A stretch of DNA of 64,000 nt from Grimontia kaedaensis (GCF_023746615.1 NZ_CP082275.1:558001-622000), one strand, 5' to 3'. Numbered from the stretch's first letter, positions 9,067-16,943 are shown. The notes: a model not told the origin generated them from the letters alone. Program-made: numbers and translations.

Positions 9067-9741
9067 GTGCAGTACGATTGGATTTTATTTGACGCTGACG
9101 AGACCCTGTTTTCTTTCGATGCTTTCGCGGGTCTTCAAGCAATGTTCAAAACCTTAGGCGTTAACTTTACCGAGCAAGATTTTGCAGAGTATCAGACCGT
9201 CAACAAGCCGCTTTGGGTGAAATACCAAAACGGTGAAATCTCGGCGAAGCAGCTTCAAGAAGACCGTTTTCTGGTGTGGGCTGAACGCTTGGATATCGCG
9301 CCGGCTGAGCTTAACTGCCGCTTTCTCGATGCCATGGCGGATGTTTGTGAACCTTTGGAAGGTGTACGTGAAACTCTGCCTTTGCTGGCGCAACATGCCA
9401 AACTCGGTATCATCACTAATGGCTTTGTACAGCTTCAACAAATCCGCCTAGAAAAAACAGGGCTTCAGGAGTTCTTCGACTTGGTGGTTATTTCAGAACA
9501 AGTTGGCTTTGCTAAGCCTGATGTCGCTATCTTTGATCATGCCTTCAATAAGATGGGCAACCCTGATAAAGCGCGTGTGCTGATGATTGGCGACAATGCA
9601 GATTCCGACATCCTTGGTGGCATCAATGCGGGTATCGACACTGGCTGGCTGAATGTTGATGGCAAAGTGAAACCGGAAGGTATTAAACCAACTTTTACTG
9701 CCACTTCATGGGCAGATATCCGCGCTCAATTGTTGGATTAA
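9067..9741 (+). CDS. yjjG: HAD-family pyrimidine 5'-nucleotidase YjjG
   Basis: Cytoplasmic HAD phosphatase of 224 residues resembling E. coli YjjG over its whole length; YjjG dephosphorylates dUMP, dTMP and UMP and removes non-canonical pyrimidine nucleotides (house-cleaning). Motif I is FDADETLF (residues 7-14, nucleophile and acid/base Asp 8 and 10), motif II the Thr of GIITNGF, and motifs III/IV lie around FAKPD and MIGDNADSDILGG. I chose the GTG at 9067 because an AAGGAGA ribosome binding site ends six bases before it; the in-frame ATG at 9028 lies within the tail of the rplS terminator region and adds an unconserved arginine-rich extension. Confidence 0.92.
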   Translation: MQYDWILFDADETLFSFDAFAGLQAMFKTLGVNFTEQDFAEYQTVNKPLWVKYQNGEISAKQLQEDRFLVWAERLDIAPAELNCRFLDAMADVCEPLEGVRETLPLLAQHAKLGIITNGFVQLQQIRLEKTGLQEFFDLVVISEQVGFAKPDVAIFDHAFNKMGNPDKARVLMIGDNADSDILGGINAGIDTGWLNVDGKVKPEGIKPTFTATSWADIRAQLLD

Positions 9742-9960
9742 TCTTCGGGTTGTTTGGATTTATTCGTGCAGCTTGAGTCCTGAGCTGCACCTCTTCATTC
9801 CTCTTCAAAAGAAATTTGCGCTGCGTTCCATAAGCTAACCATTTCATACCAGGTTGCAAACTTAGCACATCACAGTCAACCAAATCGCGCTTCACTCTCA
9901 ACATGCTGAACGCTGGTGTTCGGCGGCGTTTCGCCAAAACAATACTGAGAGGAAAGCACA

Positions 9961-10536
9961 ATGGAACCAACAGACACGCTACAAAAACAGTTGGTTGGAG
10001 CGCTATCGAGAAATTGGTGGGTGTTGTTATTGCGTGGTATCGCGTCCATTATTTTCGGCTTCATGCTCTGGACCTTGCCGACGGAAGAGTCGGTGGAAAC
10101 ACTTATTCTGGTATTCGGTATTTTTGCATTTGTGGACGGCGCACTTCAGGTGTGGACAGCCATCATGGAGCGCAAAGAACGGGACAACTGGGTGGTGCTG
10201 ATGCTCTGGGGTGTGGTCGGGATCGCGGCCGGGATTATGACGTTTACAGTGCCGGGACTCACTGCGGTTGCCTTGCTGTTTTATATAGCAGTTTGGGCGA
10301 TAGCGAAAGGTGTGCTGGAGATCATCGCTGCGATCAGGCTTAGGAAAGAGATTGCCGGAGAGTGGCTGCTTATTCTCGGAGGTATTATTTCCATTCTGTT
10401 CGGTGGCTTTCTGATGTCTAATCCCGCTGCAGGTGCGACGGCCCTTATATGGGTGATTGCGATGTACGCATTTGTTTTTGGTGTCTTGTTCGTGGCACTC
10501 TCCTTTAAGCTCAAGGGATTAAAAGAAAATGCATGA
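9961..10536 (+). CDS. HdeD-family (DUF308) membrane protein
   Basis: 191-residue protein with about six regularly spaced membrane segments (starting around residues 20, 45, 78, 101, 135 and 160), the HdeD/DUF308 pattern. HdeD of E. coli is an acid-stress-associated inner-membrane protein of unknown mechanism; no catalytic motif is visible here. Start ATG is preceded by AGAGGAAAG. It stands apart from yjjG by 219 bp, so it probably has its own promoter, and a small lipoprotein gene follows on the same strand. Confidence 0.85.
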   Translation: MEPTDTLQKQLVGALSRNWWVLLLRGIASIIFGFMLWTLPTEESVETLILVFGIFAFVDGALQVWTAIMERKERDNWVVLMLWGVVGIAAGIMTFTVPGLTAVALLFYIAVWAIAKGVLEIIAAIRLRKEIAGEWLLILGGIISILFGGFLMSNPAAGATALIWVIAMYAFVFGVLFVALSFKLKGLKENA

Positions 10537-10607
10537 CACCAATTCTGCATCTTTCCACTGAATCGGTATATAGTGACACTTTCCAAATCAATCTTAAGGA
10601 ACACAGG

Positions 10608-10991
10608 ATGTTGAAAAAATCCTTGGTGTCACTGGTTGCGTTGATGATCGTTGGCTGCGCATCCGTTGGAGATGCAGAGTCTTTGGTAAAGAAAGGCGAT
10701 TGGCAGGCAGTCGGTGAGCAGGACGGTCTTAGAGGTATCCCTTCCCGTTCAATGTCTGATCTGAATGAGCTGGCACAGCGTGCTGGTGGACAGAATGTCG
10801 ATGTGAGCGATTACGAGTCTGGCTATGCGGAAGGTGTTGATCGCTATTGCAGCCTAGACAATGCCTATGACATTGGTTTGTCGGGCATGCAGTATTTGGG
10901 TGTGTGTGCCAACAGACCTGATGGTCTTCGCTTTCAGATGCAATGGCAGAGAGGCTTTGAGGACTTCCAATCAGCTGACCAGACTTTCTGA
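10608..10991 (+). CDS. Small lipoprotein, DUF2799-like
   Basis: 127-residue predicted lipoprotein. A signal peptide with a lipobox ending at Cys 17 (LMIVGC) shows export and lipid attachment. The mature part contains GLRGIPSRS and a DYESGYAEGVDRYCS segment, the pattern of DUF2799 proteins, with three further cysteines after the lipobox cysteine... two of which (in DRYCS and GVCANR) could form a disulfide. I chose ATG 10608 because AAGGA precedes it and it starts the signal peptide; an earlier in-frame start would spoil this. Function unknown. Its stop codon lies only 8 bp before a 280-bp palindromic element. Confidence 0.8.
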   Translation: MLKKSLVSLVALMIVGCASVGDAESLVKKGDWQAVGEQDGLRGIPSRSMSDLNELAQRAGGQNVDVSDYESGYAEGVDRYCSLDNAYDIGLSGMQYLGVCANRPDGLRFQMQWQRGFEDFQSADQTF

Positions 10992-10998
10992 TTGACCC

Positions 10999-11278
10999 AG
11001 GGGCTGTTGACCTTTGGTGGTTAAATTTTGTTCTGGCTCTTAGCGTTTTAGGCGCGGCGAGGTGTGTGCCGCCTAGTCATTCTAAGCAAATACACCTCAA
11101 CAAAGCATAAAACGCTAAGAGTACGGGACGCGCAGTCGAACCCTTCGGGCAGCGTTTGTGGGGAGTTTCTGCTGCGTTATCGGCTTCTCATGTAGGCCTG
11201 CTACACATCGAAGCCTCTGCCTTGCATAAAATCCCCACAAACTGCTGCAAAAATCATCACCAAAGGTCAACAGCCCCT
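10999..11278. repeat. 280-bp nested-palindrome element with perfect 21-bp terminal inverted repeats
   Basis: The ends (10999-11019 and 11258-11278) are perfect 21-bp inverted repeats. Inside are two independent hairpin blocks: 14-bp perfect arms at 11037-11050 and 11108-11121, themselves enclosing a GAGGTGT/ACACCTC pair (11060-11066 and 11092-11098); and 11-bp perfect arms at 11154-11164 and 11232-11242, enclosing a near-palindrome around 11190-11212. No transposase frame is present and no target duplication is obvious. The structure is that of a non-autonomous dispersed element (MITE-like) or of a long structured RNA. It separates the lipoprotein stop codon from a terminator at 11300. Confidence 0.75.
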
Positions 11279-11299
11279 ATCAAAATAGCAACCCCAAGC

Positions 11300-11326
11300 A
11301 AAAAGGCCTTTTTGAAAGGTCTTTTT
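11300..11326 (+). terminator. Terminator downstream of the palindromic element
   Basis: Nine-base arms (11300-11308 with 11318-11326, one G-U pair) ending in a T-run. It is probably the original terminator of the lipoprotein gene, now pushed about 300 bp away by the 280-bp element. Confidence 0.65.
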
Positions 11327-11401
11327 CTATTTTGTACGTTAGGGTTTACAAAATTATTTCCAATATGCTAATTGATGAAGTCAGTGATATAGCCTTTATT
11401 T

Positions 11402-11456
11402 TTGACCTTTACACTGTTATGTAAATATATATTTACGTTGTTATTTTATCTTTACG
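11402..11456 (+). promoter_or_regulatory. aroF-tyrA promoter with overlapping TyrR boxes
   Basis: TGTAAA-TATATA-TTTACG at 11420-11437 matches the TyrR box TGTAAA-N6-TTTACA in all but the last base. A second, weaker box (11439-11456, TGTTAT-N6-TTTACG) abuts it, and TTTACA at 11408-11413 forms a further inverted pair with 11420-11425. A TTGACC -35 (11402-11407) with a TATATA -10 inside the strong box means TyrR binding would block RNA polymerase, the expected logic for tyrosine repression of aroF-tyrA. Confidence 0.8.
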
Positions 11457-11552
11457 ATCTATTGCATTCATCTCTCAGATTGTTATTGTATGGGCAGTTG
11501 CGTGATAAATACCCATTCAATGCGCAAAATAGATTCAGAAAGGAAAAATGTC

Positions 11553-12629
11553 ATGGAAAGAGATCTGCTCACTAACGTACACATTCAGGACGAAACGGTT
11601 CTGATTACCCCTGACCAACTGCGCAGCAAGCTACCTGTAAAGGAAGAGACGCTGGCCTTTATTTCAAAAGCGCGTCAGGAAATTGCAGATATCATCCATA
11701 AGAAAGATCACCGCCTTTTGGTCGTGTGTGGTCCTTGCTCGATTCACGATACTGATGCGGCGATTGAATACGCGAGAAACCTCAAGGCGCTTTCAGAAAC
11801 CCTGAACGATCAGATTTACATCGTGATGCGAGTTTACTTTGAAAAACCACGCACCACGGTTGGCTGGAAGGGACTCATCAACGATCCAAATTTGGATGGC
11901 TCTTTCGATGTAGAGGCAGGTCTTCATAAAGCCCGTGAACTACTTATCACACTGGCTGACATGGGTCTGCCACTGGCAACAGAAGCTTTGGATCCAATCA
12001 GCCCGCAATACATTGGCGATCTGTTTAGTTGGGCGGCGATTGGCGCGCGTACGACTGAGTCTCAAACTCACCGCGAAATGGCGAGTGGCCTTTCCATGCC
12101 AATTGGCTTCAAAAACGGTACTGATGGCAGCTTGGCAACGGCCATTAATGCAATGAAGGCGGCTGCATCTGGTCACCGTTTCATGGGAATTAACAAAGAA
12201 GGTCAGGTTGCGCTGCTGACAACTCAGGGCAACCCGGATGGTCATGTGATTCTGCGTGGTGGCAAGCAGACCAATTATGACTCAGTTTCGGTGACAGAAT
12301 GCGAAAATGAGATGAAAGGGGCAGGGCTTGAGCCTTCACTGATGGTAGACTGCAGCCACGCCAACTCTCGAAAAGATTTCCGTCGTCAGCCACTTGTTGC
12401 TGAAGATGTGTTCCACCAAATCCGTGAAGGAAACCAATCCATCATTGGTTTGATGATTGAGAGCAACATCAACGAAGGCAATCAGTCTGCGGACTTGCCG
12501 CGTGAAGAGATGGCTTACGGGGTGTCTATTACCGACGCATGCATCAACTGGCAGGATACTGAAAACCTGCTGCGCCGTGCCCATGATGAACTGACACCTT
12601 TCCTGGAACAGCGTTTACAAGGACATTAA
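11553..12629 (+). CDS. aroF: 3-deoxy-7-phosphoheptulonate (DAHP) synthase, AroF type
   Basis: First enzyme of the shikimate pathway: condenses phosphoenolpyruvate and erythrose 4-phosphate. 358 residues, class I DAHP synthase; the VVCGPCSIHD motif (about residues 58-67), the MRVYFEKPRTTVGWKGL segment, GFKNGTDG and the metal-binding VDCSHANS are all present. The start ATG 11553 has an AAAGGA site upstream and gives the family length; an in-frame ATG at 11490 would run through the promoter leader. It is followed after 5 bp by tyrA, and the TyrR boxes upstream suggest the tyrosine-sensitive isozyme. Confidence 0.96.
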   Translation: MERDLLTNVHIQDETVLITPDQLRSKLPVKEETLAFISKARQEIADIIHKKDHRLLVVCGPCSIHDTDAAIEYARNLKALSETLNDQIYIVMRVYFEKPRTTVGWKGLINDPNLDGSFDVEAGLHKARELLITLADMGLPLATEALDPISPQYIGDLFSWAAIGARTTESQTHREMASGLSMPIGFKNGTDGSLATAINAMKAAASGHRFMGINKEGQVALLTTQGNPDGHVILRGGKQTNYDSVSVTECENEMKGAGLEPSLMVDCSHANSRKDFRRQPLVAEDVFHQIREGNQSIIGLMIESNINEGNQSADLPREEMAYGVSITDACINWQDTENLLRRAHDELTPFLEQRLQGH

Positions 12630-12634
12630 GCCAC

Positions 12635-13762
12635 ATGGTTGCAGAGTTGACCCAACTTCGGGATCAAATTGACGAAGTCGACAAACAAATGGTCGAGTTG
12701 CTGGCACGCCGACTGGAATTGGTCGCGGAAGTTGGCGAGGTGAAGAGCAAACACGGTTTGCCGATTTATGCGCCGGATCGTGAAGCTGCTATGTTGGCAT
12801 CACGTCGTGAAGAAGCTGCTTCTCGTGGGATTCCGCCGGATCTGATTGAAGATATTCTTCGTCGCACCATGCGCGAATCTTACGCCAGTGAAAACGATTC
12901 TGGATTTAAATGCCTGAACCCGGATCTGCGTTCTATCGTGGTGGTGGGTGGCCATGGCCAGTTAGGTAAAGTGTTCTGCAAGCTTTTCCGACTGTCTGGC
13001 TATGACGTTAAGGTATTGGGCTCGAAAGATTGGGACAAAGCTGAAGAAATACTCTCTGATGCAGGCATGGTGGTTGTCACCGTGCCTATCAATAAAACTG
13101 ACAGTGTTATTCGCTCATTAGGTCAGTTGCCCGATGATTGCCTCTTGGTAGATCTGACTTCCATCAAGAGTGAACCTCTGCAGGCCATGCTGGAATCACA
13201 CAAAGGACCAGTGGTGGGTTTGCATCCTATGTTTGGTCCGGATATTTCAAGTCTCGCTAAACAAGTGATTGTGTACTGTGACGGGCGAAATCCGGAAGCG
13301 TACCAATGGCTGCTTGAGCAATTTCGCATCTGGGGTGCGAGTTTGCACCGTATTAGCGCGATTGAGCACGATCAGGGCATGACGCTGATCCAAGCGTTAC
13401 GCCACTTTACTTCGTTCGTGTATGGTCTGCATCTGGCGGAAGAGAATCCGAATCTGGAGCAGCTTACAGCGCTTAGCTCGCCAATATACCGCCTTGAACT
13501 GGCGATGGTGGGCCGACTGTTTGCTCAGGACGCCCAGCTTTACGGGGATATCATCATGTCCTCGACGCAAAACATCGACATGATTAAGCGTTTCCACGCG
13601 CGTTTTGGCGAGGCGATTAAGCTGCTCGACAAGCAAGACAAGCAAGGCTTTGTTCAGGTGTTCAGCCAGGTGGAAAACTGGTTCGGCGACTTTGCTCCGC
13701 GCTTTATGAAAGAAAGTCAGAACCTGCTTCGTCAGGCGAATGACACCACGCACCGCGGTTAA
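12635..13762 (+). CDS. tyrA: Bifunctional chorismate mutase/prephenate dehydrogenase
   Basis: T-protein of tyrosine biosynthesis, 375 residues. The N-terminal chorismate mutase (AroQ) domain (about 1-90, LRDQIDEVDKQMVELLARR) is followed by an NAD-binding prephenate dehydrogenase domain with VVVGGHGQLGKVF (about 101-113) and the GLHPMFGPD motif near 188. Second gene of the aroF-tyrA operon, 5 bp after aroF, so under the same TyrR operator. The E. coli order is conserved, convergent to pheA. Confidence 0.97.
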   Translation: MVAELTQLRDQIDEVDKQMVELLARRLELVAEVGEVKSKHGLPIYAPDREAAMLASRREEAASRGIPPDLIEDILRRTMRESYASENDSGFKCLNPDLRSIVVVGGHGQLGKVFCKLFRLSGYDVKVLGSKDWDKAEEILSDAGMVVVTVPINKTDSVIRSLGQLPDDCLLVDLTSIKSEPLQAMLESHKGPVVGLHPMFGPDISSLAKQVIVYCDGRNPEAYQWLLEQFRIWGASLHRISAIEHDQGMTLIQALRHFTSFVYGLHLAEENPNLEQLTALSSPIYRLELAMVGRLFAQDAQLYGDIIMSSTQNIDMIKRFHARFGEAIKLLDKQDKQGFVQVFSQVENWFGDFAPRFMKESQNLLRQANDTTHRG

Positions 13763-13764
13763 TA

Positions 13765-13811
13765 CCAATCGTAGTAAATATCTGATCATCTACCCACTGT
13801 GATTGGTATAA
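13765..13811. repeat. ATACCAAT-type intergenic palindrome
   Basis: Inverted TACCAATC (about 13765-13772) and GATTGGTA (about 13801-13808) flank a spacer containing GTAGTAAATATCTGATCATC. Short elements with ATACCAAT ends are common between genes in Vibrionaceae and relatives. It follows the tyrA stop directly. Confidence 0.65.
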
Positions 13812-13829
13812 GCTGCCCGAGATAAAACA

Positions 13830-13856
13830 AAAGGAGCCAATTGGCTCCTTTTCTGT
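13830..13856. terminator. Bidirectional terminator between tyrA and pheA
   Basis: A perfect 22-bp palindrome (13830-13851) with A-run before and T-rich sequence after, between convergent genes. Confidence 0.9.
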
Positions 13857-13890
13857 TTCCAGGATCAACAGACTCTAGTATTGAGTATCG

Positions 13891-15063
13891 TTAAACGTCG
13901 ATTTCTGTTGGGGCAACGTTCTCAATCGGGTAAGAACCCAGTACTTTAATGTAGCGAGTGATCTTGGTGAGTTCTTCCAATGCTTCTTTCATCACATCCG
14001 TACGCATATTACCTTCTACATCCACATAGAACATTTCTTCCCATGGGTTGCCAAGCACAGGGCGCGATTCCAGTTTGGTCATGTTGATACCGTGATTGCG
14101 CAGTACAAGCAGACACTCCACCAGAGAACCGGCAGATTGTCCGGTAGACATGATAAAGGTGGTTTTTGCAGGGATCAGCGCAGTGACTTCTACAGGCTTA
14201 CGTGCGACGACGATAAAGCGGGTGTGGTTTTCCTGCTGATTGGCGATGCCGAACTTCAGTGGTTTCAGACCATAAAGTTCACCGCTTGCCGCATTACCAA
14301 TCGCAGCCACATTTGGCTGGGCCATGGCTGCGACTTCTTTCATCGCCTCCGCGGTGCTGGAGCAATACTCTTGTTTAATACCACTGCCCAGAGATCGCAC
14401 GAACTCACTGCATTGTTGATGAGGCTGCGGATGCGAGTAAAGCACTTCGATTTGGTCAATCTGCGTGTCTACTGCGGTCAGAAGGCAGTGTTCAATCGGC
14501 TGGGTGATCTCTCCGACGATAGACAAGCGGGTGTGCTGAAGTTGATCGTAAACATCATTAATCGAACCCGAGCTGGTGTTTTCAATCGGCAGTACTCCGT
14601 AATCGGCATTGCCGGTTTCCACCATTTCCAGCACTTCTTTAAAGCTTGAACACTGGATCTCTGCGAGCTTGGTATGTTTACGTGCAAAAAAGTTGCGGGT
14701 TGCCAGATTGGAGTAGGAGCCTTTGCCACCAAGGAAAGAAACGCGGGCAAGCGGTTGTTCATTGTCTGGGTTGGCTAGGCGTTGCAGGAATGCCTGTTGG
14801 TAAAGCACAGAGTCTTCAATAATGGTGTGGAAAATTTTGGTGACGTACTGTGGGTCCAACTCGTGGGATTTCCCATTGGCAACCAGCTTCTCAAGCAGTG
14901 CCTGCTCACGTTCAACATCACGGACGGGCTTTTGGGTTTGGATTTTGCTTTTAGCGACTTCAAGACTCAGCTTACGTCGTTCTGCCAGCAGTGACAGCAG
15001 CTCTTGATCGATACGGCTGACATTCACCCGTATTTCATCAAGTGACAATGTTGGTTTACTCAT
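13891..15063 (-). CDS. pheA: Bifunctional chorismate mutase/prephenate dehydratase
   Basis: P-protein of phenylalanine biosynthesis, 390 residues. Chorismate mutase domain at about 1-90, prephenate dehydratase domain at about 105-285 (VSFLGGKGSYSN; the PIENTSSGSINDVYD motif; the dehydratase TRF motif in NHTRFIVV), and a C-terminal ACT domain (about 300-385) with the phenylalanine-binding GSLVE and ESRP motifs, so feedback inhibition is expected. It is preceded by a Phe-rich leader peptide and an attenuator terminator on the same strand. Confidence 0.97.
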   Translation of the reverse strand: MSKPTLSLDEIRVNVSRIDQELLSLLAERRKLSLEVAKSKIQTQKPVRDVEREQALLEKLVANGKSHELDPQYVTKIFHTIIEDSVLYQQAFLQRLANPDNEQPLARVSFLGGKGSYSNLATRNFFARKHTKLAEIQCSSFKEVLEMVETGNADYGVLPIENTSSGSINDVYDQLQHTRLSIVGEITQPIEHCLLTAVDTQIDQIEVLYSHPQPHQQCSEFVRSLGSGIKQEYCSSTAEAMKEVAAMAQPNVAAIGNAASGELYGLKPLKFGIANQQENHTRFIVVARKPVEVTALIPAKTTFIMSTGQSAGSLVECLLVLRNHGINMTKLESRPVLGNPWEEMFYVDVEGNMRTDVMKEALEELTKITRYIKVLGSYPIENVAPTEIDV

Positions 15064-15097
15064 TCCTTGTTCCTACTCATTATTCAGCGCCCAAAGC

Positions 15098-15126
15098 AAA
15101 AAAGCCTCCCTTTCTGAGGGAGGCCT
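15098..15126 (-). terminator. pheA attenuator terminator
   Basis: On the minus strand a 7-bp GC-rich stem (15118-15124 with 15104-15110) is followed by six T (15103-15098), 35 bp before the pheA start and 46 bp after the leader peptide stop. It is the termination hairpin of a translation-coupled attenuator. Confidence 0.88.
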
Positions 15127-15171
15127 TCGGGAATCTGTCGTTATCGATGCTCGCCCTTACGCCCCACCTCT

Positions 15172-15219
15172 TCAGAAGCGGAAAAAGAAGCGAAAGAAAA
15201 ACGAAGTGGTTTGCGACAT
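15172..15219 (-). CDS. pheL: pheA leader peptide PheL
   Basis: Fifteen-codon frame reading MSQTTSFFFRFFFRF then stop. Seven of the last nine residues are phenylalanine. It lies between a good promoter and the attenuator terminator of pheA, which is the arrangement of E. coli pheL (also Phe-rich). When Phe-tRNA is scarce, ribosome stalling at the Phe codons should prevent the terminator from forming. The peptide itself is not expected to have a function. Confidence 0.92.
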   Translation of the reverse strand: MSQTTSFFFRFFFRF

Positions 15220-15253
15220 CGATACTTTATCTTGTTGGTTCAATTATTGTTCA

Positions 15254-15282
15254 ACCATATTGGGACGGCGTTGTCATGTCAA
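15254..15282 (-). promoter_or_regulatory. Promoter of pheL-pheA
   Basis: On the minus strand a perfect TTGACA (15282-15277), a 17-bp spacer and TATGGT (15259-15254) precede pheL by about 35 bp. Confidence 0.8.
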
Positions 15283-15289
15283 GACGAAT

Positions 15290-15312
15290 CAGCCCCGCAC
15301 TTGGCGGGGCTG
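15290..15312 (-). terminator. Probable terminator of raiA
   Basis: Nine-bp perfect stem (15290-15298 with 15304-15312), just after the raiA stop and just before the pheA promoter. The T-tract on the minus strand is poor, so termination may be incomplete. Confidence 0.6.
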
Positions 15313-15335
15313 ACTGGTTTAATCCTCTGGATAGA

Positions 15336-15677
15336 TTAGATAGCTTCAGATTCTTCTTCCGGTACTTCCACACCTGCATGGCTTGCGCGGCGTGCTTCGC
15401 CTTTGTGAGCTTGTTTGTTTAGCTGTTTCTCCAGTTTTTGGCCCACTTCATTGATGGCGGCATACATATCTTCATGCTCAGCGGAGGCAATCAATTTTGC
15501 ACCTGGCATAGACACGCCAGCTTCTACTTTGAATTTGTTACCTGGTTCTTCACTGATGACAGCATGAGGGTTAATGAGAGCGACTTGCCATTTCTCTAGC
15601 TTTTCAAAACGAGACGTAATGCGATCGCGAATGGCAGGAGTGATGTCGATGTTTTTACCAGTAATTTCTACTCTCAT
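15336..15677 (-). CDS. raiA: Ribosome-associated inhibitor / hibernation factor RaiA (YfiA)
   Basis: 113-residue S30AE-domain protein with the alternating basic helices (DRITSRFEKLEKWQ; KLEKQLNKQAHKGEARRA) that sit in the tRNA and mRNA channel of the 30S subunit. It stabilises idle 70S ribosomes under stress and in stationary phase. The length, the acidic C-terminal tail (EVPEEESEA) and location next to pheL-pheA indicate RaiA/YfiA rather than Hpf. A near-perfect CRP site lies about 75 bp upstream of the start. Confidence 0.93.
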   Translation of the reverse strand: MRVEITGKNIDITPAIRDRITSRFEKLEKWQVALINPHAVISEEPGNKFKVEAGVSMPGAKLIASAEHEDMYAAINEVGQKLEKQLNKQAHKGEARRASHAGVEVPEEESEAI

Positions 15678-15743
15678 AGATGTTTCCTCTTTTGCTTGCC
15701 CTTTGCTGGGCTCACTTTCAGATTACGTTTCTGGAGAGGAAAT

Positions 15744-15763
15744 AATGTGATCTAAATCACCTT
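15744..15763 (-). promoter_or_regulatory. CRP (cAMP receptor protein) binding site upstream of raiA
   Basis: TGTGA-TCTAAA-TCACC (15746-15761) matches the CRP consensus TGTGA-N6-TCACA with one mismatch. It lies upstream of raiA, at a distance suitable for class I or II activation. The rest of 15680-15990 contains no gene I can support. Confidence 0.7.
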
Positions 15764-15993
15764 TGTGTCGCGAAATTTTATTGGTCAGGGGATTTGTGAT
15801 CCTGTGTTTAACTTCGGTTTAAAAAGTCCGGAAAGTGCTTGAATCGAGCAAAAGAAGTGGTGCAAGATGAAGAGGTTAAGGTCGCTAACGAACACTGAAC
15901 GTTAGGGACTTTGTTCGTGCTAAAGAAGGCTTTGGCGAAGAATGCAGCAGTTCACTATTTCGCCCGGACAAACAATCTCACACCCAATTAAAC

Positions 15994-16020
15994 AAAAAGC
16001 AGCCATCAGGCTGCTTTTTT
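15994..16020 (-). terminator. Terminator of bamD
   Basis: Eleven-bp stem (15994-16004 with 16009-16019), A-run on the left serving as T-run for the minus strand; follows the bamD stop by 22 bp. Confidence 0.88.
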
Positions 16021-16042
16021 CTTTTTAGTTTGAAGGGAGCTA

Positions 16043-16774
16043 TTAGGCATCCACACCATTCAGTTTCATTAACTCGCGGGTCCGCTGGGCAGGTTCTTCC
16101 AGCTTCAGCTCTTCATAGGCTTTAAGCATCAACGGAAGAGATTTCTTCGCGGCATCCGTATCTGGGAAATCACGCTGGATTTGCTGACAACGGTTGATCA
16201 CAGCAACCCAGGCTTCACGGCGAACATAGAAATCGGCAGTGGCCAGTTCGTAATCTGCCAGACGGTTTTTCAGCGCGACAAGGCGTTTTGCTGCATCAGC
16301 GGCGTAATCACTGTCCGGGTATCGATCCAGCAGGCGGCGGAAGTCCACAAACGCACGGCGCACTGGCTCAGGGTCGCGGTCTTCACGATCCATATTCAGC
16401 ATATCGTGGATGAAGCTTCTGTCCTGTGCCATGTTGGTCAGGCCGCGCATGTAGAGTACCCAATCCATCTCAGGGTGACCCGGGTTCATGCGCATGAAAC
16501 GGTCAATGGTGGCCTCACCCAAGGCCAAATCGTCATTCTTGTAATAAGCGTAAATCAAATCCAGTTGAACCTGCTCTGAGTAGGCACCAAACGGGTAGCG
16601 TGAGTCCAGAGCTTCAAGCTTTTGGATTGCGGTGTTCCAACTGCCTTCGTTAAGGGAAACCTGCGCTTCCTGATACAGCTCAGAAGGCGGAATATCAGGG
16701 ACAACTTCTTCCGTGCTTGAACATCCAGCCAGCAGGGAAATAGCAAGTAAAGAGGATAAAGTAAGGCGTTTCAT
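16043..16774 (-). CDS. bamD: Outer membrane protein assembly factor BamD
   Basis: Essential lipoprotein of the BAM complex that inserts beta-barrel proteins into the outer membrane. 243 residues; the lipobox ends at Cys 18 (LLAGC). The mature part is made of TPR-like helical repeats; YPFGAYSEQVQLDLIYAYYK and RYPDSDYAADAAKRL are typical. Divergent from rluD, as in E. coli. Confidence 0.97.
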   Translation of the reverse strand: MKRLTLSSLLAISLLAGCSSTEEVVPDIPPSELYQEAQVSLNEGSWNTAIQKLEALDSRYPFGAYSEQVQLDLIYAYYKNDDLALGEATIDRFMRMNPGHPEMDWVLYMRGLTNMAQDRSFIHDMLNMDREDRDPEPVRRAFVDFRRLLDRYPDSDYAADAAKRLVALKNRLADYELATADFYVRREAWVAVINRCQQIQRDFPDTDAAKKSLPLMLKAYEELKLEEPAQRTRELMKLNGVDA

Positions 16775-16883
16775 TACTACAGTTGCTTCCTTGAAAGAAT
16801 ATTTTCAGCCTTTGCCATTACGGAGACAGCCGCAAAAAGCTACAATGGCGCGATTGTGGGCTATTCTACCCATCGACCAGATA

Positions 16884-16943
16884 TAATACCAACTGGTAAA
16901 CGTGACTGAGCCCGAGGGCTTACATCAATACCACTTGGTATTA
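16884..16943. repeat. Palindromic AATACCA element in the bamD-rluD intergenic region
   Basis: TAATACCAA (16884-16892) and TTGGTATTA (16935-16943) are perfect inverted repeats 42 bp apart. Same end sequence as the element after tyrA. It lies 28 bp before the rluD start and so within the promoter/leader region of rluD. Confidence 0.65.

Noticed and set aside
9903..10343. 146-codon frame overlapping the HdeD-like gene in another frame
   Set aside because: The HdeD-like frame has regular membrane segments and a ribosome binding site; this one has neither.
11156..11371. 71-codon frame in the palindromic element
   Set aside because: It follows the element's repeats and runs into a terminator; no ribosome binding site.
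15042..15422. 126-codon plus-strand frame across the pheA leader region
   Set aside because: Covers the pheL leader, promoter and attenuator on the other strand; no protein features.
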